Shown: one piece after another, positions 1 to 9,200 of the stretch
Layout of the letters: each line of letters starts with the position of its first letter
Numbering within the stretch: the first letter of the stretch is position 1
Assembly (NCBI GenBank): GCA_025808415.1
Contig: CP075525.1
Span: forward strand, 2,403,501-2,467,500
Reading direction: 5' to 3'
DNA from: Cyclobacteriaceae bacterium
GTDB lineage: Bacteria; Bacteroidota; Bacteroidia; Cytophagales; Cyclobacteriaceae
DNA: 64,000 nucleotides
Translations under genes and position numbers: made by a program
Notes under the pieces: model-generated
Told to the model about the DNA's origin: nothing
Databases searched by the model: none
Seen by the model: only the letters and a program-made list of their open reading frames with translations

Positions 1-1
1 C

Positions 2-685
2 ATACCGGCAACCGGCAATACGAACAACGTCAACAATATTGTGTTGGGAAATCTTTCAAACACTGGTCTTCTTACGCTAACACTAACCAAGCTTAACGAC
101 AAATGGGGAATGGTGTATGACATCAATGCTGATGTGATGCGGTGGTCTTCAGCAAAGTTCATTTACTTTAACATTGTAAGGCCTCCGGTTGTTTCCAGCA
201 ACAGCGAATATCTGGTTTATGACCAGCCCGGCAGCCCAAACGGTAAGGTATATATTCGTTCGGGGGATGAGTTCAATTTATTAGGCAACATCGAAAGTGG
301 TAGAAAATTCTTCAGAAGGAATACTACCGAACTGATCAGTGCAACTGCATTAGAGCCATATGAATCCTATTCACAATACGGCTTTAGTATTTTTGACCTT
401 AACGCCCCACCAACTGACCCAGAGGGTACCTTCACTAAAATCAGATCATTCACTACACCAATGTGGCTGGGCGATGAAATGCTTTGGGAATTGCGTTATG
501 ATCCTGCTACACAAATCTTGTATACACGATATATGGAAAATGCTTTTTCGATCATCAGGCTATACACTATAAGTAATTTTCAACTGTTAGGTACAGAAAA
601 AGCCATGTCGTATACCACACATGGGCATGCTTATGCGAATAACTATCACTTAACCGGAAGAGGATTTATTGAACCAATACAATGA
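2..685 (+). CDS. Hypothetical protein, 5' end cut by window edge
   Basis: The reading frame is open from the first bases of the window, so the true start lies upstream; only the last 227 residues are seen. A GTG at 41 could start a shorter protein, but the frame upstream of it is open and codes for an Asn-rich stretch. The visible part has repeated short beta-strand-like segments with aromatic residues (for example YLVYDQPGSPNGKVYI and MLWELRYDPATQILY), which would fit a beta-propeller or similar all-beta exported protein, but no family is recognised. The stop overlaps the next start by 4 bp (ATGA), so the two are translationally coupled and probably work together. Confidence 0.7.
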   Translation: MPATGNTNNVNNIVLGNLSNTGLLTLTLTKLNDKWGMVYDINADVMRWSSAKFIYFNIVRPPVVSSNSEYLVYDQPGSPNGKVYIRSGDEFNLLGNIESGRKFFRRNTTELISATALEPYESYSQYGFSIFDLNAPPTDPEGTFTKIRSFTTPMWLGDEMLWELRYDPATQILYTRYMENAFSIIRLYTISNFQLLGTEKAMSYTTHGHAYANNYHLTGRGFIEPIQ

Positions 686-1401
686 GCAAGTATTTCTTTT
701 TCTTTTTCATTTTCATATTTACCCCTGTGCTGGCAATGCCCCAGAACACTAGCCTGCTGTTTCGGGTAGGTGTTGGAACTTTTAGGATGAAAACGCAGAG
801 AGAATTTCAGGAAGGATTTATGCAAAGCACTGATATACCACTAAAGCCTGTTCATACCTTTCCTGCATATCTTACTTTTGGTGGCGAAGTCGCTTTCAAA
901 GCCTTCGATCAATCAGCCGTGGGTTTATGGCTTGATTATACATCAACAGGCGGTACACTTCATTACAAGGATTATTCGGGCTATGCACGAATGGACCAAC
1001 TTTTGAAATGCGTGCAAACTGGTGTTTTTTATCAATGGCAAGTGAATACTTCCAACATGTGGCCTTTCTTTATAACCTCACATTTTTCAGCAATTTTTTC
1101 TAAGGAAACAATACGAACAGAATTGGTGATCGGAACAACTCAAGCAACTGAACAAATTTCTCTCAGGTCAGTAAACTTTGGGTTTCGGCCTGGGTTAATG
1201 ATCCAACGGAAGTTCGATAATTTTGTGACTCAGGCAAATCTTGGCTACGACTTTCAAGGCAACGGACAATTGAAAACCGAAAAAGATGCTGCATTAACTA
1301 CACCCGAGGGTAAAGACCTGACGGCCCAATGGGCTGGCCTGCGTGTTGGAATCGGAATTGGCATACTTTTGAATACGAAAAAATCTAAGACTTCACCATA
1401 G
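682..1401 (+). CDS. Probable outer-membrane beta-barrel protein, unknown function
   Basis: A 239-residue protein with a very Phe-rich signal peptide (residues 1-18, FFFFFIFIF then an Ala-type cleavage site near LAMPQ). The mature part alternates hydrophobic and polar residues in short strands (GVGTFRM, AVGLWLDYTS, GLRVGIGIGILL) and ends in a Gly-rich strand, as in outer-membrane beta barrels of about 8-10 strands. It starts inside the stop codon of the upstream partial gene, which suggests a shared mRNA. Its 3' end overlaps the convergent membrane-protein gene by 9 bp. No named family is recognised; barrel assignment is inference from strand pattern. Confidence 0.65.
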   Translation: MSKYFFFFFIFIFTPVLAMPQNTSLLFRVGVGTFRMKTQREFQEGFMQSTDIPLKPVHTFPAYLTFGGEVAFKAFDQSAVGLWLDYTSTGGTLHYKDYSGYARMDQLLKCVQTGVFYQWQVNTSNMWPFFITSHFSAIFSKETIRTELVIGTTQATEQISLRSVNFGFRPGLMIQRKFDNFVTQANLGYDFQGNGQLKTEKDAALTTPEGKDLTAQWAGLRVGIGIGILLNTKKSKTSP

Positions 1402-2145
1402 GAAGCCATAGATCACAGCCACTACATAAACAATTCCATAAGTAACCCCCACGAAATGCACCATCACCCTATTCCATAGCAACCTACCAATAACATATCG
1501 GCATAGTGGCAGTACCTGTATCGCGTGCAAGCCTAAAGCATGGGATATACGGAGATCTTTAAGGTTCATTTTCCAATCCGTAAGCGGCATGTTCTGGATT
1601 GTTTCTGCTTCAGTTGATGGCCAACCATACCGGGTAAGCAAGTATCCCGAAAAGTTGCCCAACAGAAAGAGCAACAATCCCCAAATAACAGATGAACGGT
1701 ATCCCTCTCCGCCTTTCTCGAGAAAGCTGTAAACTATAAACCAAATGGTTACAACAATGGCATTAAATCCTATAACACCGCCCATAATGGAGAAAACAGT
1801 TGCATCAAAGGATGTGCTCACATTGAAATGGGAATCTACTCCCCTAACTGATTGCATACTGATCAATATAATTTCAATAAACATGCATGTAGCTATCATC
1901 CCATTAAGTATTCTGATTGTACAGGTATATTTTTGAACAAAGCCTGTAAACCAGGCGAATGTCCACGTGAATAAACCGATGGAAACAGCAAACCGAAATG
2001 GCTTAAGCCAAACGCTCTCCAATTGAACAGTACGGGAATCTATACCCATCAACAGCAGGAAAACGACAGCGAGAACAAAATGTATAAGTCCGGTATAATA
2101 AAGAACCCCGCTTTGGTGATACAACAACCGAATAAATGCCTTCAT
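1393..2145 (-). CDS. Conserved integral membrane protein, unknown function
   Basis: A 250-residue protein with about seven hydrophobic segments (roughly residues 14-35, 50-70, 82-100, 120-142, 153-172, 200-220, 228-248) and short loops, so an inner-membrane protein. Conserved-looking polar positions lie near helix ends: SVRGVDSHFN around residue 100 and RISHALGLHAIQVLPL around residue 200, with histidines that could bind a metal or heme (inference only). It overlaps the end of the upstream DUF2141 gene by 4 bp on the same strand, so the two form a two-gene unit. I do not recognise a functional family. Confidence 0.65.
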   Translation of the reverse strand: MKAFIRLLYHQSGVLYYTGLIHFVLAVVFLLLMGIDSRTVQLESVWLKPFRFAVSIGLFTWTFAWFTGFVQKYTCTIRILNGMIATCMFIEIILISMQSVRGVDSHFNVSTSFDATVFSIMGGVIGFNAIVVTIWFIVYSFLEKGGEGYRSSVIWGLLLFLLGNFSGYLLTRYGWPSTEAETIQNMPLTDWKMNLKDLRISHALGLHAIQVLPLCRYVIGRLLWNRVMVHFVGVTYGIVYVVAVIYGFLW

Positions 2146-2555
2146 AAGAGAATGATTATGGAGGTTGACTTTGTGAGCGAAAAGGACGCTTTACTAAATG
2201 ACGGTGGCCCGAATAGCGTTGATGGATTATTGGAAAAACCATACGGCTCTGCAGGTAACCCCATCCAGTTTCTGTCGAGTTTACCATTACTGTTCATATC
2301 CTGGTAAACAACTACAGCATAAGTGCCATTCTCTACCTGTTGAAAAGTAGTTTGAACAGAAGTTTCACCGGTAGCATCAACATCAATACATTGCCTGGCA
2401 CGGTTTAAAAAGTCCTTCTCATTATCGAATAGACATATTCGAATGCGTCCTTGCCCGGGCTGAACTTTTTGTACAACTATTTTAAGGGTAGTGTCTTGCG
2501 CCCACAGCATCGTAAATGAAACGCAGGCAACAGCGAGTAAAATTTGTCGTATCAT
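2142..2555 (-). CDS. DUF2141 family exported protein
   Basis: A 137-residue protein with a cleavable signal peptide (residues 1-19, ending LWAQ). The mature part matches the DUF2141 pattern seen widely in Bacteroidota and Proteobacteria: a first strand LKIVVQKVQ, then GRIRICLFDNEKDFL, the central NGTYAVVVYQDMNSNGKLDRN with a Ca-loop-like DMNSNGKLD, and EPYGFSNNP. The role of the family is unknown; the DxNxNGxLD element suggests calcium binding (inference). The start overlaps no other gene, and the stop overlaps the membrane protein that follows, so the pair is likely co-transcribed. Confidence 0.8.
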   Translation of the reverse strand: MIRQILLAVACVSFTMLWAQDTTLKIVVQKVQPGQGRIRICLFDNEKDFLNRARQCIDVDATGETSVQTTFQQVENGTYAVVVYQDMNSNGKLDRNWMGLPAEPYGFSNNPSTLFGPPSFSKASFSLTKSTSIIILL

Positions 2556-2626
2556 AGCTCAAACAGATTTTTGGAATCCATGAGCCAAAAGTATTTCCAA
2601 CCGAAAGTCTGCGCGTCCGCAGAAAT

Positions 2627-3757
2627 TTAACCGGACTTCTTTTCCAAGGTTTTCTTGTATGCTGAGGGTGTTTGGCCGGTTTGCTTCTTGAAAAAGGCGT
2701 TGAAAGTTGATTTGGACCGGAATCCACATTCGAAGGCCAAACCAAGCAGTGAGAGGTGGGTATATTGCTTTTCAGAAAGCCGTTTTAAAAATTCCTTTAC
2801 CCGATATTCATTTACAAAGTCATAAAAGTTTTTACCCAAACGATTATTGATAGCATTGGATAGCTTACCGGGCGGAGTTTTAATGATTTCAGCCAGCCTG
2901 ATTAAAGAAAGATCAGGATCAAGGTAGTGCTGACCTCGTTCGATTTTTTCCTGCAAAACCTGCAAAAGCTCATCCGCATCATTATTATTTTCAACGATCG
3001 TTACCGAAACATTCAGCTCGATTGGTGCTAAATTCCGGAACGCATCTGTTTTACGTATTCCCCAAAAGCTAACATAAACGATATAAAACGTGATAAAAAC
3101 GCTCACCACCTGGAATGTAAACCGGGAATCGAATTGTTGGCCGGAAACTGATACCTCCACGATAATAAAAGTCGCAACAAAAAAGATCATCGCAGCTACA
3201 ATCCAATATTGCAGCCAGTTAAGTACGTTTCTTATTTCGCTGGATTGTGTTTGACTTAAATGCTGTTTGTGCTTTCGGATGGTAAAAAAAGCCGCAACTG
3301 TGTAAAGTCCCGAAATAAAAGCGATATAAAGTCCATAGTATGTGAACGGAATCAGGTTTTCCTTAAACCCGATAAGACCATACCGAAAGATAACTTTATC
3401 GGGATGTTTGCTTACCAGTATGCTAAAGCCAATCATAAAAAGAGCGAACGGCAATGCATGAATTATTTCCCTGAGCCCCAAGTTTGATGAAAAGGCATGC
3501 TTTGCGAACAAAAAAAGCAAGGGCGAATGCAGCAGAACAGTTGAAATACCGAATAAATGCCAATGTGCCGGTAGGGTTACGATATCAGCAAATTCAATTC
3601 CGGTTAGCAGAAAATAAGTTTGGTTTAGTGCAAGTGCCAGGAGCCATGAAATCAATAATCCATCAGCAAGACGGATAGTGCCTCGTGTGGCAATAAGGCT
3701 ACAGGTAAACAGCGCAATGGCAATTCCGGCAATGGAGATGAAGGGTATAAGAAGCAT
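2627..3757 (-). CDS. AraC-family transcriptional regulator with seven-helix membrane N-terminus
   Basis: A 376-residue protein in two parts. Residues 1-235 hold about seven transmembrane helices (first helix LLIPFISIAGIAIALFTCSLI). Residues about 270-376 form an AraC-type DNA-binding domain with two helix-turn-helix units; the second carries the family signature ALFECGFRSKSTFNAFFKKQTGQTP-like motif (SLLGLAFECGFRSKSTFN then TGQTPSAYK). Such membrane-tethered AraC proteins are common in Bacteroidota and are thought to couple an envelope or lipid signal to transcription, but no ligand can be read here. It stands alone between the DUF2141 pair and parC on the same strand; its target is unknown. 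Confidence 0.88.
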   Translation of the reverse strand: MLLIPFISIAGIAIALFTCSLIATRGTIRLADGLLISWLLALALNQTYFLLTGIEFADIVTLPAHWHLFGISTVLLHSPLLFLFAKHAFSSNLGLREIIHALPFALFMIGFSILVSKHPDKVIFRYGLIGFKENLIPFTYYGLYIAFISGLYTVAAFFTIRKHKQHLSQTQSSEIRNVLNWLQYWIVAAMIFFVATFIIVEVSVSGQQFDSRFTFQVVSVFITFYIVYVSFWGIRKTDAFRNLAPIELNVSVTIVENNNDADELLQVLQEKIERGQHYLDPDLSLIRLAEIIKTPPGKLSNAINNRLGKNFYDFVNEYRVKEFLKRLSEKQYTHLSLLGLAFECGFRSKSTFNAFFKKQTGQTPSAYKKTLEKKSG

Positions 3758-3803
3758 TACTGAACATGCAGGTTCAGATCAAAAGTATAAATAATACACC
3801 ATC

Positions 3804-6656
3804 TTATAACTCCAACTCAATCGTCTCACCCACCCCAAAAGCCTTACCGCCTTTTGATGGCTTGTCGGTTTTTTTGGCTACCGTTTTCGGCTCACTTTTT
3901 TCGTTTTGGTTTTGCTCGCTTTTTTCGGTGGGCTTTGGCGCTTCGAAGAGGCTGGCTTGCTCGACTTTTTGCTTTGCTTTTTTGCCGCTTGGGTTGCCTT
4001 CCTGGCTTTGCTTTTTGGGCTCTTCGAAGAGGCTGGCTTGCTCGTTGGGCTCCCCCTCTTTTTTTTTTGGCGACTCGCCACCCTTTCCGGTTTCGGTCGC
4101 CTCAATGTCGTCAGCTTCGCCTGGAGATTGCTCTTCCGGTTCGTCCGGTAAATGCACCTTCGTTACCTTAAACTGACTGAGTCGGTTGCCTAAAGCTTTC
4201 CAACCCTTCACATCCACTACATCCTCCAGGTTAATAACCTCTGTAACCTTCTTTTTGTCTTTACCTTTAATTAACTCAAGTTCAATTTCCGGTGTATCGC
4301 TTGTGGTTACCAATACCAGACGTGATCCTATGGTTTCGGAGATGAACCCAAATTCCTTATCGGCTGTGCTGGTTTCAACTACAAATCGCTTCACCATATG
4401 CTGCTTCGATTCCCCATCGATGTACACGGCCGAGATCACTTTTTTGGGGCTGAACTTCTCTACGGTCAGTGTTTTTTCCGGATCGAACCGAGTGGTGAGA
4501 TCATACCCGGTTATCCGGTACGAACCGTTGCGTAGGAAGGTAATAATCTGATCCTCCCCAGCAAACTTCCCAAGGTATTTGCCACGCTCATCTTTGTTCA
4601 GCTTACCGGCATCGGCATCGTACCACAAATTAAGTTTACCTAAAGTTGATGTACCCGCTTGCAGGAAGTCGACTTTACGGATGGGATACTTGGTGAGAAT
4701 GTTACCACGCGCTCCCCTGCCTTTTACTTCAAGGTCGGCAAAATCAAATTCGAATATTTTTTTACGCGCTGTGCTCGACTGCGATAACTTCACTTCAACA
4801 ATTTCTGCTTCACCATTCGGGTTGCCCGTCACATAATGAATCTTCGAGTTCGGATGGCCTTGAGTCAGATCATATTCCTTGTCGCGGATAACGCCCGGCA
4901 TGGTGAATCGCTTTACAAAACCTTTTCCGGTTTTACCATCGGAGTAGATCAGGTTATACACCATGCGGTCATCGCCTTTCTTCCACACGCCTACATACAG
5001 AATGTCTTTACCCATAAAGACTTTTTCAGAAATGCGACTCACCAATGCTTTGCCATCTTTGCGGATGGCGATGATGTCATCCAACTCGGAACAATCGCAC
5101 ACAAACTCATCGCGCTTCAAGCCGTAACCCACAAAACCATCGGTACGGTTTACATAAAGTTTTTGGTTGATGGCAATTACTTCCGTTGCTGTAACCGATT
5201 GGAAGCTCTTAATCTCCGTTTTGCGTTCACGGCCTTTACCGTACTTATCCAGCAGGTTCTGGTAATAAGATATTGCATAGTCCGTAAGGTGCTTTAGGTG
5301 GTGTTCTGTTTCCTTTAACTGCTTTTCAAGGTCTTTGAGCAACTCATCCGCCTTGAATGAATCGTATCGGGAAATGCGCTTGATCTTGATTTCCGTAAGC
5401 CGAACGATATCATCGGTGGTGATTTCCCTGTAAAACTTCTTTTTATGGGGTTTCAGGCCCTTATCGATGGTTGAAATGACTTCCTCCCAGCTTTCGCACT
5501 CTTCAATGTCGCGGTAAATACGGTTTTCGATGAAAATCTTCTCTAAAGACGAAAACAGGATTTTCTCCTTCAATTCGGCCTTTTTGATCTCCAGCTCCTG
5601 TTTGAGCAGCTTAACCGTCTGATGGGTGTTGTACTTCAGAATGTCGTTTACTGTCATGAATTGCGGCTTGTCTTCCACAATCACGCAGGCATTGGGCGAA
5701 ATGCTGATTTCGCAATCCGTAAAGGCATACAGCGCATCCATGGCCACTTCTGGAGATTGGCCCGGTTGCAGGTTGATCTGGATTTCTACATCCTTAGCTG
5801 AGTTATCCACCACCTGTTTAACTTTAATCTGTCCCTTCTCGCTGGCCTTAACGATGGATTCCATCAAAGAAGTAGTAGTGGTAGAAAAAGGTATCTCCCT
5901 GATTACAAGGGTCTTTTTATCAACTATATCAATCTTTGCACGCACCTTGATTTTACCACCCCGCAAACCTTGGTTGTATTCGGAAAAGTCGCCAATACCC
6001 CCTGTCGGGAAATCCGGATAGATCTTTGGGTTCCTGCCTTTGAGTACATCAATAGATGCCTTAATTAACTCACAGAAGTTATGCGGGAGTATTTTGGTGG
6101 AAAGACCTACGGCAATGCCTTCAACACCTTGTGCCAACAACAATGGAAACTTGACCGGAAGCGTTACCGGCTCCTTTTTACGGCCATCGTACGAAAGCTG
6201 CCATTCGGTTGTCTGGGCATTGTATACCACATCCAGCGCAAATTTGGAAAGGCGGGCTTCTATGTATCGGGGAGCAGCGGCACTATCACCTGTGCGCACA
6301 TCGCCCCAGTTACCCTGGGTTTCGATCAAAATATCTTTCTGACCGATGTTTACTATGGCCTCTCCGATGGCAGCATCGCCATGCGGGTGATACTGCATGG
6401 TGTTACCGATTACGTTAGCCACTTTGTTGAAGCGGCCATCATCCATCTCTTTCAACGAGTGCATGATCCTGCGCTGCACCGGCTTAAAGCCATCTTCAAT
6501 GCGCGGTACGGCACGCTCCAGTATTACATACGAAGCATAATCAAGGAACCAATCCTGGTAAAGGCCATCCACACCAACAGAAATAATCCCCTCCTGGCCT
6601 TTCTTGCTCTTACCTTTCACATCAGGTGCTTTTACAACTTTCTTTTTCTTGCTCAT
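3804..6656 (-). CDS. parC: DNA topoisomerase IV subunit A (ParC)
   Basis: The 950-residue DNA-cleaving subunit of topoisomerase IV, which decatenates replicated chromosomes. The catalytic tyrosine is Tyr131 in APRYIEAR, and the winged-helix region contains YHPHGDAAIGEA (residues 89-100). A beta-pinwheel C-terminal domain follows to about residue 825. After that comes a low-complexity Lys/Glu/Pro tail of about 120 residues. This tail holds two copies of EQASLFE (QASLF at residues 873-877 and 900-904), discussed separately, and ends FGVGETIELEL. The gene lies 12 bp after parE on the same strand and is certainly its operon partner. The position equivalent to GyrA Ser83 is Ala95 and that of Asp87 is Glu99. 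GyrA is less likely because of the parE pairing and divergent motif. Confidence 0.95.
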   Translation of the reverse strand: MSKKKKVVKAPDVKGKSKKGQEGIISVGVDGLYQDWFLDYASYVILERAVPRIEDGFKPVQRRIMHSLKEMDDGRFNKVANVIGNTMQYHPHGDAAIGEAIVNIGQKDILIETQGNWGDVRTGDSAAAPRYIEARLSKFALDVVYNAQTTEWQLSYDGRKKEPVTLPVKFPLLLAQGVEGIAVGLSTKILPHNFCELIKASIDVLKGRNPKIYPDFPTGGIGDFSEYNQGLRGGKIKVRAKIDIVDKKTLVIREIPFSTTTTSLMESIVKASEKGQIKVKQVVDNSAKDVEIQINLQPGQSPEVAMDALYAFTDCEISISPNACVIVEDKPQFMTVNDILKYNTHQTVKLLKQELEIKKAELKEKILFSSLEKIFIENRIYRDIEECESWEEVISTIDKGLKPHKKKFYREITTDDIVRLTEIKIKRISRYDSFKADELLKDLEKQLKETEHHLKHLTDYAISYYQNLLDKYGKGRERKTEIKSFQSVTATEVIAINQKLYVNRTDGFVGYGLKRDEFVCDCSELDDIIAIRKDGKALVSRISEKVFMGKDILYVGVWKKGDDRMVYNLIYSDGKTGKGFVKRFTMPGVIRDKEYDLTQGHPNSKIHYVTGNPNGEAEIVEVKLSQSSTARKKIFEFDFADLEVKGRGARGNILTKYPIRKVDFLQAGTSTLGKLNLWYDADAGKLNKDERGKYLGKFAGEDQIITFLRNGSYRITGYDLTTRFDPEKTLTVEKFSPKKVISAVYIDGESKQHMVKRFVVETSTADKEFGFISETIGSRLVLVTTSDTPEIELELIKGKDKKKVTEVINLEDVVDVKGWKALGNRLSQFKVTKVHLPDEPEEQSPGEADDIEATETGKGGESPKKKEGEPNEQASLFEEPKKQSQEGNPSGKKAKQKVEQASLFEAPKPTEKSEQNQNEKSEPKTVAKKTDKPSKGGKAFGVGETIELEL

Positions 6657-6668
6657 TTGCAGGGATAA

Positions 6669-8567
6669 CTAAACGGTTGCTTCAACTTCTTCTGTGGCTT
6701 CTACTTTGTCCAACTCTATCCGGAGGTTGTCAATGATGAAATCCTGGCGATCGGGCGTGTTCTTACCCATGTAAAATTCCAATACATCGCGCAGGTGGCT
6801 GTCTTTATCCAACTGCACTGGCTGCAGCCTGATGTTGTCCCCGATAAACTTGCCGAATTCATCTGGAGAGATTTCACCCAAGCCCTTGAAACGGGTAATC
6901 TCCGGCTTACTGCCCAATTTCTTTATCGCATCTTGCTTTTCTTCTTCGCTGTAGCAGTAAATGGTTTCTTTCTTATTGCGAACCCTGAACAAGGGCGTCT
7001 CCAGAATGAACACGTGCCCTGCTTTCACCAAATCGGGAAAAAATTGAAGGAAGAACGTCATCAACAGCAAACGGATGTGCATGCCGTCCACATCGGCATC
7101 GGTAGCGATGATCACTTTGTTGTAACGCAAGCCATCCAGGCCATCTTCAATATTCAACGCATGTTGAAGCAGGTTGAACTCTTCATTTTCATACACCACT
7201 TTTTTGGTCAAGCCAAAACAGTTTAACGGCTTACCTCTCAGCGAGAAAACAGCTTGCGTCTCCACATTTCTTGACTTGGTAATCGAGCCACTGGCAGAGT
7301 CCCCTTCGGTAATAAAAATCATGGAACCGAAACCGAGCTGGTCCTGCTCATCGAAATGAAAGCGGCAATCGCGTAGCTTTTTGTTGTGCAGGTTGGCCTT
7401 TTTAGCCCGTTCGTTGGCCAGCTTTTTAATACCGGCTATTTCCTTCCGCTCCCGCTCTGATTGCATGATGCGCTTGAGCATGGCATCGGCTACCGAAGGG
7501 TTTTTATGCAGGTATATTTCCAGTTCTTTTGCTACGAAATCGCCCACGTAAGATCGTACCGATTGGCCCTCGGGTGCCATGTTAACCGAACCCAGCTTGG
7601 TTTTCGTCTGTGATTCGAACACGGGCTCCTGCACGCGCACGGCAATGGCAGCGATTACGCTGGCCCGGATGTCGGATGCATCAAAATCTTTCTTATAAAA
7701 ATCACGAACGCCCTTGATCATGCCTTCGCGGAAGGCGGCTAAGTGCGTTCCGCCTTGTGTGGTATTCTGTCCGTTAACAAATGAGTAATACTCTTCACCA
7801 TACTGATTGCCGTGCGTTAGGGCAAACTCAATGTCATCGCCCTTTACATGGACAATAGGGTACCGTATTTCTTCGGGATCAGTTTTCTGCTTTAGCAGGT
7901 CAAGCAAACCATCTTTTGAAAAGAATTTTTTACCATTATAATTGATGGTAAGCCCGGCATTCAGGAATGCATAATTCCACATCAGGTCCTCGAGATAATC
8001 GGGAATGAAGTGGTAGTTTTTAAACATGGTATTGTCAGGCTCAAACTCAACCAATGTACCGTTGCGCTCTTTGGTCTTGGCCACCTTGGGGTCGCTGGTC
8101 AGTATACCTTTCTTAAACTCGGCCAGTTTGGTCTGGCCATCGCGGAAAGCCTGAACCTTGAAATAGTTGGAGAGTGCATTAACCGCCTTCGTACCAACAC
8201 CATTCAACCCTACCGATTTTTGGAAGGCACCGGAGTCGTATTTCGCACCGGTGTTGATTTTGGAGACCACATCCACCACCTTACCCAGCGGAATGCCCCG
8301 GCCATAATCGCGCACGGTAACATTTTTTTCGTTAATGGTGATGTCGATGGTTTTTCCATAGCCCATCATGTGCTCATCGATACAGTTGTCAACTACTTCC
8401 TTGACGAGCACATAAATACCATCATCCTTGGATGAACCATCCCCCAGCTTACCGATGTACATGCCTGGCCGCAGCCGAATATGCTCCCGCCAGTCCAGTG
8501 ACTTGATGCTGGCTTCGGTGTACTCAAACATGTTAGAAGCTTTTTCAGGTTTAGAAGCTTTAGCCAT
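6669..8567 (-). CDS. parE: DNA topoisomerase IV subunit B (ParE)
   Basis: The 632-residue ATPase subunit of topoisomerase IV. The N-terminal GHKL ATP-binding fold is shown by [14 protein letters not shown], then [11 protein letters not shown] and the Gly-rich lid [15 protein letters not shown] transducer domain follows. The Toprim domain has ITEGDSASG and the metal-binding DADVDGMHI. The C-terminus matches type II topoisomerases ([13 protein letters not shown]). The length is typical of ParE rather than the longer GyrB. It is first in the parE-parC operon. The longest frame starts at ATG 8567, with about 27 leading residues before [14 protein letters not shown], as in relatives. Confidence 0.95.
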   Translation of the reverse strand: MAKASKPEKASNMFEYTEASIKSLDWREHIRLRPGMYIGKLGDGSSKDDGIYVLVKEVVDNCIDEHMMGYGKTIDITINEKNVTVRDYGRGIPLGKVVDVVSKINTGAKYDSGAFQKSVGLNGVGTKAVNALSNYFKVQAFRDGQTKLAEFKKGILTSDPKVAKTKERNGTLVEFEPDNTMFKNYHFIPDYLEDLMWNYAFLNAGLTINYNGKKFFSKDGLLDLLKQKTDPEEIRYPIVHVKGDDIEFALTHGNQYGEEYYSFVNGQNTTQGGTHLAAFREGMIKGVRDFYKKDFDASDIRASVIAAIAVRVQEPVFESQTKTKLGSVNMAPEGQSVRSYVGDFVAKELEIYLHKNPSVADAMLKRIMQSERERKEIAGIKKLANERAKKANLHNKKLRDCRFHFDEQDQLGFGSMIFITEGDSASGSITKSRNVETQAVFSLRGKPLNCFGLTKKVVYENEEFNLLQHALNIEDGLDGLRYNKVIIATDADVDGMHIRLLLMTFFLQFFPDLVKAGHVFILETPLFRVRNKKETIYCYSEEEKQDAIKKLGSKPEITRFKGLGEISPDEFGKFIGDNIRLQPVQLDKDSHLRDVLEFYMGKNTPDRQDFIIDNLRIELDKVEATEEVEATV

Positions 8568-8733
8568 AAAAATTCAAGAACCAGTTAAAAAAATGAGGTT
8601 ATTTGCCAATAACGCGAAATTTTGGATCACTGCAACTTTTATTCAACAATGTTGAACTACAAAAATTTGTAAACTGGGTAATCATAAAAGACTGATTAAC
8701 AAATACTATTGTACTGAGTATAGAACTGATAAA

Positions 8734-9162
8734 TCAAGAAAAGATTTTTCGGTAGAGGACAATTATAGGCCAACTGGTAATCCACACCCCGATTAACCCT
8801 ACACCGAAATAAAGCACCACACCTGCCCTGGCAAAATCAAACTTCTCGGTGCTGTTATAAAGGCCAATAAAACTAAAGGCAATAACCAGAAAAATATTGA
8901 TGGTGATCACCAACCCTGTAAACCAGGTCCTAAATCCTTCATCCGGACCCTTTGGTTTACCAAATACAAATGCCATGGTGTTGCCCATGCCAATGATAGC
9001 CAGCCAGGCGTAAAAAAGAACTTCTTTATCCATGGCGTATGTCGAAACCTCCAGTTCCCTGATCACTACCTGTTCCGGCAACCCGGCATATACCCACATT
9101 AAATTGGCCACAACAGCCAGAAACGATATGAACCAAACCCCTCTGAAAACTTTTGAAATCAT
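8734..9162 (-). CDS. Small integral membrane protein, four helices
   Basis: A 142-residue protein with four predicted transmembrane segments (about residues 8-27, 46-66, 83-104, 113-137). A periplasmic-type loop after helix 1 contains LPEQVVIRE, and a cytoplasmic-type loop contains FGKPKGPDEGFRTW. The LPxxV motif after the first helix resembles DUF1648-type membrane proteins, but the match is too short to name the family. It is divergently placed with respect to the sterol-desaturase-like gene, with only 38 bp between the starts, so a shared promoter region is likely. Confidence 0.6.
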   Translation of the reverse strand: MISKVFRGVWFISFLAVVANLMWVYAGLPEQVVIRELEVSTYAMDKEVLFYAWLAIIGMGNTMAFVFGKPKGPDEGFRTWFTGLVITINIFLVIAFSFIGLYNSTEKFDFARAGVVLYFGVGLIGVWITSWPIIVLYRKIFS

Positions 9163-9200
9163 GTTTGTAAATTAGCCCCGCAAATAAACAACAAATCACC

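Noticed and set aside
3854-4171. Open frames on the plus strand opposite the parC tail
   Set aside because: They are shadows of the Lys/Glu-rich tail (Leu/Phe/Arg-rich translations) with no start context or independent support.
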